Shown: positions 1 through 6,947 of the stretch, piece by piece | Numbering within the stretch: position 1 is the first letter of the stretch | Layout: every line of letters begins with the position of its first letter | Assembly: GCA_021802375.1 (NCBI GenBank) | Contig: JAKAAL010000062.1 | Location: 1-11,344, forward strand | From: Bacillota bacterium | GTDB taxonomy: Bacteria; Bacillota_E; Sulfobacillia; Sulfobacillales; Sulfobacillaceae | Direction of reading: 5' to 3' | Length of the DNA: 11,344 nucleotides | The notes under the pieces: model-generated | What the model saw: the letters and a program-made list of their open reading frames with translations, nothing else | Databases searched by the model: none | Told to the model about the DNA's origin: nothing | Program-made: the position numbers and the translations under genes

Positions 1-948
1 AATCTGCGAAAGCAGTATCTCGTCCAGGGTAAGGAATTAAAGTCGTCCAGCCTGTATGGGTCGAAGCCAGCACTTGGCCGAGATCTGCTAGAGATGTTGT
101 GGCACCAGGATTATGCCGTATTTATAGAGCTGACGGATAAAAAATACATGTTGTGTACGCAAATCACTAATGTGATATGCTTCCCGCTCTTGGAGTCGCG
201 TTGGTCAAATAAGACCCTAGAGACCATACGAGGCTGTGCTGACTTCCTCTATGATTCCGTGCCTCCGCGGGTGTTCTATAAGTTTTCCGTGGCGTGTGAG
301 TCCCGAAAAGAGGTAGACTTCAACCTTTTCCTCGGAGAGCTCCGTCGGTTCTTAATGATCGACGAGACGGCTCAACGTTGGAGGACAATGCTGGACCAGA
401 CGCTTCAATATTGCTCAGCGTCCCACCGTCGAGAACCCTTGCATCACCTACTGTTGCCGGATCCGGACTATGATGGTCGAGGAAAAATCATTAGTGCTCT
501 CCCGCACATATCGAGTCTTGCCACGATTGCTGCCAGAGCGGAGCAGTACCGGCTGACGCATGATCTTGCAGGACCGACGATCATTCATGACGAGCAACGC
601 CAACTCTGGCCGATTTTAACAAAGAACGTTGAGTTTCTGCGCGAAAACGATGCCCGTCAGTATGCGCGAGGCAATGAATTGGAGAATCGGGTCTCATACT
701 ATTTACCCGATGCCCAATTTGAGGTGCGCAATTCGGCGGATGAGCCTGCTATTCAAGCGGCCGATATCTTGGCGGGATTTACCTTTCGGATCTGGCGGGA
801 CCTGATGCAAGGGCAGGTGGCGTCGTCCATCCATCGCGATTTCGCTGGGCGGCTTCTAGACTATCCGAGCAAGGACCCCACATGTGGGCTCAATATGGTC
901 GTGCCGCAAGGGCAGGTTGATAAGTTTCAGGCGACGTTTGGACACTGA
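1..948 (+). CDS. DUF3800 domain protein, 5' end outside window
   Basis: The frame is open from base 1 to a TGA at 946-948, so 315 codons of a gene that begins upstream are present. Two parts support DUF3800, a family with an RNase H-like fold that is common in mobile and defence regions and has no settled biochemical role. Near the left edge is an E-L-K-S-S segment followed by a helix and a strand ending in D-K-K-Y, the usual central core. Near the C-terminus is I-Q-A-A-D-I-L-A-G, the family's conserved last acidic motif. The N-terminal D-E-S-G motif expected in this family lies outside the window. The ATG at 94 is internal to the domain and is not the real start. The next gene lies about 115 bp downstream on the same strand. 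Family assignment is fairly firm; function is unknown. Confidence 0.75.
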   Translation, partial: NLRKQYLVQGKELKSSSLYGSKPALGRDLLEMLWHQDYAVFIELTDKKYMLCTQITNVICFPLLESRWSNKTLETIRGCADFLYDSVPPRVFYKFSVACESRKEVDFNLFLGELRRFLMIDETAQRWRTMLDQTLQYCSASHRREPLHHLLLPDPDYDGRGKIISALPHISSLATIAARAEQYRLTHDLAGPTIIHDEQRQLWPILTKNVEFLRENDARQYARGNELENRVSYYLPDAQFEVRNSADEPAIQAADILAGFTFRIWRDLMQGQVASSIHRDFAGRLLDYPSKDPTCGLNMVVPQGQVDKFQATFGH

Positions 949-1062
949 TACTTGATTCCGGAAGGGACCCTAGCCAACACTGCGCGCAAAATGCCATAAG
1001 CGGTAGGGATCGGGTCTCCGTCGATATAAGATTTAGATAAATGCCAAACGTTGGAGGTCACA

Positions 1063-1626
1063 ATGAATAATGGAGAAGTGTTATCGGATGTGCTTGCGCC
1101 GGGATTGGCGGCAGTCTTTGTGGGCACGGCGGTAGGAACCACATCCGCGATACGCCAAGCCTACTACGCGGGGCCCGGGAACAAATTCTGGCGGATTCTC
1201 GCGGAGACGGGGTTCACCCCCCGCCGTTTACGTCCCCAAGATTATCGGGAGATCCTCAAGTTTGGATTCGGACTGACGGACGTTGTGAAAGATCAATTCG
1301 GGCCAGACAACGCGCTTCAACGAACGACCGGATCAGGTGTAGACCTTCGGGAACGTCTCTTGGCCATATCTCCTACATGGATTGCCTTTAACGGTAAGAC
1401 GGCTGCCCGATGGGCTCTAGGGCGTCGGCGCGTCGACTACGGTGAACAACCCGAACGTTGGGGTTCCAGTCGTCTTTTTGTATTGCCATCCACGAGCGGC
1501 GCCGCCAATGGTTATTGGGACGAGGATGTATGGCGCCGTTTCGCAGAACAGGCTTGCCGATCAATCCCCCACTGCCAGAGACCTAGAGAACATGGCGCTC
1601 CGAAAGACCCATGCTGCGGCTTGTGA
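1063..1626 (+). CDS. mug: Mug/TDG-type (family 2-like) uracil-DNA glycosylase
   Basis: A 187-residue protein. Seen: D-V-L-A-P-G-L near residues 9-15, then V-F-V-G-T-A-V-G-T-T-S-A (18-29), A-G-P-G-N-K-F-W-R (36-44), G-F-T-P-R-R-L (50-56), G-F-G-L-T-D (68-73), A-F-N-G-K (108-112) and L-P-S-T-S-G-A-A (141-148). This is the layout of Mug/TDG glycosylases, which remove uracil or thymine from G:U and G:T mismatches in base-excision repair. The first motif is G-T-A-V-G, whereas E. coli Mug has G-I-N-P-G with a catalytic Asn, so that Asn is Ala here. From memory, a bacterial subgroup carries G-T-A-x-G, so this may be a natural variant rather than damage. The ATG at 1063 was chosen because GGAGG lies at 1053-1057; an in-frame TTG at 1051 overlaps that site. 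The tail after about residue 165 is Cys/Pro rich and outside the core fold. Confidence 0.85.
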   Translation: MNNGEVLSDVLAPGLAAVFVGTAVGTTSAIRQAYYAGPGNKFWRILAETGFTPRRLRPQDYREILKFGFGLTDVVKDQFGPDNALQRTTGSGVDLRERLLAISPTWIAFNGKTAARWALGRRRVDYGEQPERWGSSRLFVLPSTSGAANGYWDEDVWRRFAEQACRSIPHCQRPREHGAPKDPCCGL

Positions 1627-1677
1627 GATGGTGTGTTGTGGCTCTCACTGAAAAATCGTTCGGAGAGGAGGAGGACC

Positions 1678-1866
1678 ATGGCGAAAACGGGTCTGCGCGT
1701 GGCGGTTTGTCCTGTGCCAGGTTGTGACGTGTCCATCCCGCTCGCAAAGGGCCGTCCTCAACCATGCCCATCGCATGGGATGCGGTTGATTCAACGATGC
1801 TCAAGCTGTGGGGCTGCCATTACGGAGAGGCCAGCATGCGCAAAGTGTGGCGAATTGTTGCAATAA
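1678..1866 (+). CDS. small double zinc-ribbon protein
   Basis: 62 residues, started at the ATG at 1678 because a long purine-rich site (GGAGAGGAGGAGG, 1662-1674) lies just upstream. The frame is open further upstream, but those starts have no such site. Two potential zinc sites are visible: C11-x4-C16 with C30-x2-H33, and C41-x2-C44 with C54-x2-C57. The second is a classic treble-clef/zinc-ribbon pair (C-S-S-C-G ... C-A-K-C-G). Such small ribbons commonly bind nucleic acid or scaffold other proteins. No enzyme domain fits in this length. The gene follows the glycosylase by 51 bp and precedes the 92-residue gene by about 50 bp, so co-transcription is likely. Function unknown. Confidence 0.7.
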   Translation: MAKTGLRVAVCPVPGCDVSIPLAKGRPQPCPSHGMRLIQRCSSCGAAITERPACAKCGELLQ

Positions 1867-1915
1867 CTAACGATGGTGCGAGAACACATGAACAGTGGTG
1901 AGGAGGTGCGTGGTG

Positions 1916-2194
1916 ATGGTCAACATCCGTGAAGCACGACAGAGGGCCGTCGAGTTTATTACGGAGGACTATGGGTTGGACGAAACCTACGAGTTTGAGT
2001 TGCAGCGCCAGCAACGTCGGCAAGGGCAGTGGGAACTGGAGTTTTTGGTGGTGGAATACGGTCGCACGGCGCTATTCAACCGTCGTCAACGCCTCAGAGA
2101 GGTTTCCGTCTTGGTCGTGCTCGATGCGAGCGATGGTGAGGTGACCTATTGCGGCGATCCCGACGATTGGATCGATGATGACATTGAAGATTGA
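1916..2194 (+). CDS. hypothetical 92-residue protein with acidic tail
   Basis: Unrecognised. The ATG at 1916 was chosen because AGGAGG at 1901-1906 is 9 nt upstream; GTG codons at 1910 and 1913 are possible alternatives and would add two or one residues. The protein opens with an amphipathic, Arg-rich helix (about residues 3-18). Two hydrophobic strands follow, W-E-L-E-F-L-V-V-E-Y (39-48) and V-S-V-L-V-V-L-D (63-70). It ends in a strongly acidic tail with D-P-D-D-W-I-D-D-D-I-E-D. No signal peptide or membrane segment is seen. Small soluble alpha/beta proteins with acidic tails in such islands can be immunity, antitoxin or DNA-mimic proteins, but nothing here proves that. It lies 79 bp before the AlbA_2 gene. 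Confidence 0.65.
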   Translation: MVNIREARQRAVEFITEDYGLDETYEFELQRQQRRQGQWELEFLVVEYGRTALFNRRQRLREVSVLVVLDASDGEVTYCGDPDDWIDDDIED

Positions 2195-2273
2195 CATCTA
2201 AGAATGGTGCGTCAAGGGATCCCGCCTAGCTGATACAGACTCGGAAATGCCAATACATAGATGGAGCGAATAC

Positions 2274-3587
2274 ATGGGGAAAAACAGGGTGACTAGCGAC
2301 GTTCGAGACTTGATGTCCACTCTCAACAATTATACCGCGGGGATCGCGATGGCTCTGAAAAAGACACCCACGACGGACTACCAGGTAGTCCATGGTATGT
2401 GCTTTATGGTGCCGCCTAGCGAACCATGGCGGCCGTGGAACCAGGACATCGATTACGATTATGGAGATTGGGGTTTGGTACGCCTATCAGTATCGGCTAG
2501 CCAGTTGTTGCCACGCTTGACGGATTGGTTCGAGGACCGGAAACTGGAGTGGAATGGATTGTATCTCCAAATGCCTCCCATCGAGCACGATAGATGGGAA
2601 GAGATTAAGATTTGGGCGCACCAGAGTCCACAATATGCTGTACGTCTCGTTCCGTACGCCATGCGGTGTTTTGAACCTTCCGTGTCGAGACACAACCTCG
2701 TCCATCCCGACGAGGGGGCGTTTGTGGGCCACGGCCTTCCATTTTTGCCCGATTGGCACGCGGCTGTCGACGTAACGCTCGACGGCACGTTGGAGCATCG
2801 GGATCGCTCGGACTTTGGCCTTTACATCTTGGATCCCCAACCCCGCATCGAGCAAGTCACGATTACCCCGAGAGGATTTCATGCGACGGTCGCGGGCCAG
2901 TCGTCGGAGGATGTGGAATTTAAGATGTATGTCCATGATTCCGGGGTCCATCAAGAATGGTCCGTGGCCAGTCCAGGAATTATATCGGAAAAATGGAAGG
3001 ATATCCCCCAGTACGTGTCGTGGGTACTAACGCAGGGAGACCAGTTGCTCGACCGCAAATCATATTCAGGCCAGAATATCCATGGCACCAATTATGGTGT
3101 GACGAACGGGTGGACCGATCCCGATTCCATGGCTGAATGGATCGCGGGTGGCGAGGGTCAGACCGTCGAGTTCAAACGGCAGTTGCCGCAAAAAGGCCAT
3201 GAGGATGAATTTCTTGAAACAGTCTGTGCGTTCGCCAATACCAACGAGGGATTCATTTTTATCGGTGTCAAGGACGATAAATCCATCGTGGGGATAGACA
3301 GCACGACTAACTGGACGGACCGGGTATTGAAGATAATTCAGGCACGCATCACACCAACGGTCCAGGTGAGTATGGAGAGTGTCGATCTTCACGGCGATGG
3401 CACCATCGTCGCGGTGATCCGGGTACCGGCAGGCCCGCTTCCGCCGTATGCCGTAAAAGGCGACAAGCCGGTGTTCTACCTGAGGCAAGGCGACCGTGAT
3501 GTGCCGGGCCAATCAGAGGACATCGTACGTATGGCACAAGCCCAAGTCCAAGTCAATGCGTCACCTTTTGTACATCGACAATTCTAA
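2274..3587 (+). CDS. AlbA_2 (Schlafen-type) domain protein with novel N-terminal region
   Basis: 437 residues from the ATG at 2274, preferred over an ATG at 2247 because GGAG (2262-2265) sits 8 nt upstream of it. The C-terminal part, about residues 286-425, is a recognisable AlbA_2/divergent AAA-4 type domain (Pfam PF04326). It has E-G-Q-T-V-E-F-K (about 294-301), V-C-A-F-A-N-T-N-E-G-F-I-F-I-G-V-K-D-D (about 317-335), and near the end Y-A-V-K-G followed by F-Y-L-R-Q-G. This domain is found in Schlafen proteins and in many bacterial regulators and defence proteins, where it binds or cleaves nucleic acid. The first ~285 residues are not a domain I recognise. They are rich in Trp, Tyr and Pro, with W-G-L-V-R, P-Y-A-M-R-C-F and F-L-P-D-W-H-A-A-V-D segments. 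The AAA or helicase half sometimes joined to AlbA_2 is absent. Same-strand neighbours suggest an operon. Confidence 0.8.
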   Translation: MGKNRVTSDVRDLMSTLNNYTAGIAMALKKTPTTDYQVVHGMCFMVPPSEPWRPWNQDIDYDYGDWGLVRLSVSASQLLPRLTDWFEDRKLEWNGLYLQMPPIEHDRWEEIKIWAHQSPQYAVRLVPYAMRCFEPSVSRHNLVHPDEGAFVGHGLPFLPDWHAAVDVTLDGTLEHRDRSDFGLYILDPQPRIEQVTITPRGFHATVAGQSSEDVEFKMYVHDSGVHQEWSVASPGIISEKWKDIPQYVSWVLTQGDQLLDRKSYSGQNIHGTNYGVTNGWTDPDSMAEWIAGGEGQTVEFKRQLPQKGHEDEFLETVCAFANTNEGFIFIGVKDDKSIVGIDSTTNWTDRVLKIIQARITPTVQVSMESVDLHGDGTIVAVIRVPAGPLPPYAVKGDKPVFYLRQGDRDVPGQSEDIVRMAQAQVQVNASPFVHRQF

Positions 3588-3680
3588 TGTGGATGATGGG
3601 ACATCGTTTGCTCGCGATTGTGGATGCCATTTTTCTAAGGGCGGAACAACGAATTTTGGAATGTTGGAGGATAAGAACTG

Positions 3681-4640
3681 ATGGATAACTCAACATATCG
3701 AGCCGACCTGCGCGGCCCGGGCATCGTGAACACGGTTGGCAACGCCGAATTATCGTCGATAAGTCCGGGTAGTGAAGCGTCACAACCTAAGTTGAGGGTG
3801 GTTATTGATCTCAAATGGAATGAGCCATTAGACGTTGTATTGCCTCAAAACATCCGACGAAATGGTCTTGCGTATCAGGAGTCCGCCACTATTTTAAATG
3901 CCACGCTTGGGATTTCCTTGGCAGGACGGGGTCAGTTCGCGAACCTCGCGGGGTTTGGACTTCTCACCAAGCAGTATGGAACAGGGGTCGAAGTGTCCGG
4001 CCTTTTGGACTCTAACCTCTTGGATTGGATTGAGGGGTATCGAAACGGGGGCTCTGTCACCCTCGCATGCAACCTGCACTGCGTCGTGTTCCGTAGTGGC
4101 TCAGTGCTTGATGCTGAGGGTCGGATACTGGGGACAGCGAGCGTAATCGACAGTGCATTCGCAAATTGGCAATCGATAGAGGTTGCTGCCTCTACATGGG
4201 TAGATGAGTTTTTACCCCAATTTGGTTATTCGGGGCCTCGCTACATTGAGTTGCCAACTTTGTCAGGACAGGCTTATGGTCAAAGTGCCGCACAACACCT
4301 GCACTCAGCATTATCTGCATTGCAACAAGGGCAATTTCGTGCGGTGCCGATGCACTGTTTGGCATCGCTCGATGCTATCGCAAAGTCTTATCACTATGAC
4401 AGCTTCGCGAGCATTCCCGATCCGCGCGAATGGTTGGGCGGCGCGACAGATGAACGGAAGAAGGTTTTGTCCTCGTTTCGAAACTACCTTAACCGCTGGC
4501 GACACGATAACACGGCAAAGGGAGGCATGGTGGAAACGGTGCCACCGCTGGTCTACGAAGAGGCAGCCTTCATATACGTCACGGCACTTTTTCTGGCGCG
4601 ACTTATGGGGAGACACCTTCCCGAGAATCCGGCACGGTAA
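3681..4640 (+). CDS. hypothetical 319-residue protein, beta-rich N-terminus and helical C-terminus
   Basis: Unrecognised as a named family. The ATG at 3681 has GGAGG (3666-3670) 10 nt upstream. Residues about 38-160 read as alternating beta strands. Around 168-191 comes a segment S-T-W-V-D-E-F-L-P-Q-F-G-Y followed by Y-I-E-L-P. I associate this pattern with a large set of unnamed proteins in which it leads into a helical 'count and bind' region: here H-L-H-S-A-L-S-A-L-Q-Q-G-Q-F-R-A-V (206-222). The last 100 residues are helical, with a basic stretch R-N-Y-L-N-R-W-R-H near residue 289. A basic R...H helix is reminiscent of HEPN-type RNases, but the spacing does not match the usual R-x4-6-H, so I do not claim it. 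No signal peptide or clear membrane segment. It is the last gene before the RT leader and a possible partner of either neighbour. Confidence 0.65.
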   Translation: MDNSTYRADLRGPGIVNTVGNAELSSISPGSEASQPKLRVVIDLKWNEPLDVVLPQNIRRNGLAYQESATILNATLGISLAGRGQFANLAGFGLLTKQYGTGVEVSGLLDSNLLDWIEGYRNGGSVTLACNLHCVVFRSGSVLDAEGRILGTASVIDSAFANWQSIEVAASTWVDEFLPQFGYSGPRYIELPTLSGQAYGQSAAQHLHSALSALQQGQFRAVPMHCLASLDAIAKSYHYDSFASIPDPREWLGGATDERKKVLSSFRNYLNRWRHDNTAKGGMVETVPPLVYEEAAFIYVTALFLARLMGRHLPENPAR

Positions 4641-5087
4641 TCTGGATTCGGCATTAAGGGGCAACTACATCCACCGGTTCAAGCAGCAAAGATTGACCAG
4701 TATACAGATGTAGAGGAGCTGAAATTGGTGATGCTGCGAAGGTTGCCTGCTCAAGAATAGCGTAACATGGGGTTATTTTAGGCGGTGTAAATGGCGAGTC
4801 TCGGACGTGAAAAAGTTTGGCAAGCTATTTGTTGGTCGGGCACGTGATTGCAATGGGTTCGGGTGAGATCGGAGTGATACGCAATAGCCATCTTGCCAGG
4901 ACAAACTCGTGGTGGGCTTCTTCCATGGATGGACGTTGAGAATGAATGGCAAGCCACATGTAGCAGCTGCTTGCTGGATATTAGTAAACAAAGTTAATTC
5001 GATGTTACGATATTCAATGGGTAGTAATTCCAACGTTAATGTGCATTCGTTCATAGGGGAGTTATCAATTGCGATGAGGAAGTTGAA
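4641..5087 (+). ncRNA. candidate structured leader / ncRNA upstream of the reverse transcriptase
   Basis: About 450 bp without a convincing long gene, lying directly 5' of the RT and on the same strand. It can form a long stem: 4816-4824 (TTTGGCAAG) pairs with 4892-4900. It continues through CTATT (4825-4829) and AATAG (4883-4887) past a one-sided CCAT bulge, enclosing about 50 nt. TGGCAAGC recurs at 4947-4954. That copy can compete for the same CTTGCCA strand (4892-4898), or form its own hairpin with GCTTGC at 4969-4974. Several UG/DRT reverse transcriptases are known to use a non-coding RNA encoded next to the RT gene; that this leader does the same is inference. The alternative is a simple 5' UTR with a short coding frame (see 4942-5091). 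Confidence 0.35.
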
Positions 5088-5091
5088 GTGA
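4942..5091 (+). CDS. possible short ORF translationally coupled to the RT
   Basis: A 49-residue frame from the ATG at 4942; the frame is open further to a GTG at 4909, giving 60 residues. Its TGA (5089-5091) overlaps the GTG start of the RT as GTGA, the classic layout of translational coupling. The peptide has a hydrophobic segment A-A-A-C-W-I-L-V and a Ser/Asn-rich middle, and it ends in a basic helix. It matches no family I know. I compared it with Avd, the helical partner of diversity-generating RTs, and found no convincing match. Only a weak Shine-Dalgarno is visible, and its codons are more AT-rich than neighbouring genes. It may be a coupling leader peptide, or simply part of the RNA leader. 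Confidence 0.3.
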   Translation: MNGKPHVAAACWILVNKVNSMLRYSMGSNSNVNVHSFIGELSIAMRKLK

Positions 5092-6917
5092 ACAATCGCC
5101 CACAATTTGCGGAGATGTTTGGAGAAAGCGCGTTGTTGCGCACGTGGTCAGAGATTCGACAAGATATAAAGACGCTGAACGCCCGGGATTGTTTGGATTA
5201 TCTCGAATACGAGGTCGACATTCGTTTACGCGTAACGGACCTACGTAAACGTCTAAAAAATGGCACATACGAGCCTCGTAAGCCAGCCGTTTTTGAGCTA
5301 GCTAAGTCCAAGGGCGCATATCGCAGTATGGCGATGCTCCATATCGAAGATGCCTTAGTGTATCGGACGATTGCTGATGAGATATACCGTCGCGCAAGGA
5401 CTTATGAAGTAAAAGGTTCCTATTTCACACGGAAGCACAAAGCGCAACCTGTCGGACCTAAGCAGGGGCAACTTTTGTTGGTTCGCTCGAATGACTTCTA
5501 CAAGAGCGTAATGAGGTTGTGGTTACGCTATCATCAATATCGTACGCGTACAATGCTTAATGCTGTTCGTCCGGTTCTTCTGGTGACCGACATTACCAAC
5601 TATTTCGAATCCATTCACCATGAACTCTTGTTGGAACATTTGGCCCCTCTCGGGTTGCCCCGTAAGACGATTAGTTTGCTAGCTAAATTGCTAGAGACGT
5701 TCAAGCCTCTTAATGGTGGGTATTCGCCGAATCCGCGGACGGGTCTTCCTGTGGATGAGTTCGACGCATCGCGTCAGTTGGCACACGTCTTTCTCTTTGA
5801 GCACGATGCGAGGGTGGTAGCCAACGTGGGGCTGGGGCATTATGTGCGGTGGATGGACGACCAGACACTGGCTTTCGACACGATGACCCATGCGCGGCAA
5901 GGTGTTCGCCAGCTAACTAGATCCTTGGCTGACCTTCGGCTCGTTCTGAATTCAGGGAAGACGAAGTTTCTCAGGGCGCAGGATACGGTGGTGGAGTTTC
6001 ATCTCGACGCTAACTACAACTTAGACGAACTAAACAAAGTGATAAACAAAGGGAAAGTTCCGCCAGGCCAACTGATTAGACGGTTCAGGAAAATACTTCG
6101 AGAGGCTGCAGAATTCGAGGGCAGAGGGCATTGGGACAAAGTGCTTAAGCGAATCTATTACGCAGCGGGTAGGCTCAAATGGCATGGGTTACGTGGCCGC
6201 GTATACCAAGACCTCATTGACTACCCAGCCATGTCCGACAGAATATTTGGCTATCTCGTATCCATACAAGAGTTTGGCCAGTTGTTACGCCTGTTTAAGA
6301 GGTACGTGACCCAAGGAGAATCCCTTTACGAGTCAGTGGAAACGACGTTCTTCGAAGTGCTTTTAGAGACAAACGTCCCTAATAATGAACTGAGAACGAA
6401 GTACAGGGAGTTTAGCAAGGATTGGATTATTAAACCACAGGGGACCAATCGCAGTGTCCCAAAAGGAGTGGCTGCGCTAGCACTGTATTGGCTCGGCGAT
6501 CGGCGATCACTACGGACAATACAGAATCTCCTGTCCCGTCACGGGCGCAGTATGCCCAATAGTGTGGCGCGTACCCTGATGGTAGCTCTAATTGCGCTCG
6601 ATAATGGAAAGGTCCAATGGTGTTTGGATTCAGCGGCAGAGATCGGTGGACCCGCGGTGACGAGTTTGGCGTCATTACTGCGGAAGCTTATCGGCGATAC
6701 CAGCCTAGATGCACCTCCGAACGGACTAATTTCCCAACGCAGTCCTTTCCACGGGCCTAAGATATTTGAAACGCGCGCATGGTTGAAACTCGAGATCTTG
6801 CGGCTCGCTCGGTCGCCGAGCATCCAAACGTGGATCGGCCAACAGCGCAATACACTGAAGGCTCAAATCGCACATATGGGGTCGTGTGAGCTGCGGGCGT
6901 GGGGCCGGTTTCGATAA
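5088..6917 (+). CDS. reverse transcriptase of UG/DRT (defence-associated) type
   Basis: 609 residues from a GTG at 5088, with GAGGA (5076-5080) 7 nt upstream. RT motifs in order: L-R-K-R-L-K-N-G-T-Y-E-P (about 52-63, fingers); Y-R-S-M-A-M-L-H-I-E-D-A-L-V (78-91); motif A with V-T-D-I-T-N-Y-F-E-S-I (166-176, catalytic D168); T-G-L-P-V-D-E-F-D-A-S-R-Q-L-A-H (218-233, motif B); motif C with H-Y-V-R-W-M-D-D (251-258, catalytic D257 and D258); and K-T-K-F (291-294). Motif C reads W-M-D-D instead of the usual Y/F-x-D-D. There is no maturase X domain, HNH endonuclease or retron hallmark. Residues ~340-609 are helical, including a repeat-like part around 464-560 (A-L-A-L-Y-W-L-G-D, L-M-V-A-L-I-A-L-D). 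RT plus a helical extension is typical of UG/Abi/DRT RTs, which synthesise DNA as part of anti-phage defence. The specific UG class is not assigned. Confidence 0.88.
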   Translation: MNNRPQFAEMFGESALLRTWSEIRQDIKTLNARDCLDYLEYEVDIRLRVTDLRKRLKNGTYEPRKPAVFELAKSKGAYRSMAMLHIEDALVYRTIADEIYRRARTYEVKGSYFTRKHKAQPVGPKQGQLLLVRSNDFYKSVMRLWLRYHQYRTRTMLNAVRPVLLVTDITNYFESIHHELLLEHLAPLGLPRKTISLLAKLLETFKPLNGGYSPNPRTGLPVDEFDASRQLAHVFLFEHDARVVANVGLGHYVRWMDDQTLAFDTMTHARQGVRQLTRSLADLRLVLNSGKTKFLRAQDTVVEFHLDANYNLDELNKVINKGKVPPGQLIRRFRKILREAAEFEGRGHWDKVLKRIYYAAGRLKWHGLRGRVYQDLIDYPAMSDRIFGYLVSIQEFGQLLRLFKRYVTQGESLYESVETTFFEVLLETNVPNNELRTKYREFSKDWIIKPQGTNRSVPKGVAALALYWLGDRRSLRTIQNLLSRHGRSMPNSVARTLMVALIALDNGKVQWCLDSAAEIGGPAVTSLASLLRKLIGDTSLDAPPNGLISQRSPFHGPKIFETRAWLKLEILRLARSPSIQTWIGQQRNTLKAQIAHMGSCELRAWGRFR

Positions 6918-6947
6918 CGTCGGAACGGCCTTGCAGTGCCGATGTAA

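Noticed and set aside
2487..2954. 155-residue open frame on the minus strand inside the AlbA_2 gene
   Set aside because: It is a shadow of the + strand gene, has no ribosome site, and its sequence does not read like a domain.
4641..4760. In-frame continuation after the TAA of the 319-residue gene, ending D-V-E-E-L-K-L-V-M-L-R-R
   Set aside because: Reads somewhat like protein, but there is no family match and the 319-residue product already ends cleanly; probably chance.
4909..5091. Avd-like accessory protein of a diversity-generating retroelement
   Set aside because: Too short, no clear match to Avd helices, and no template/variable repeat pair was seen near the RT.
4773..5105. 110-residue minus-strand frame across the RT leader
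   Set aside because: No ribosome site, poor composition, and it overlaps the start of the RT antisense.
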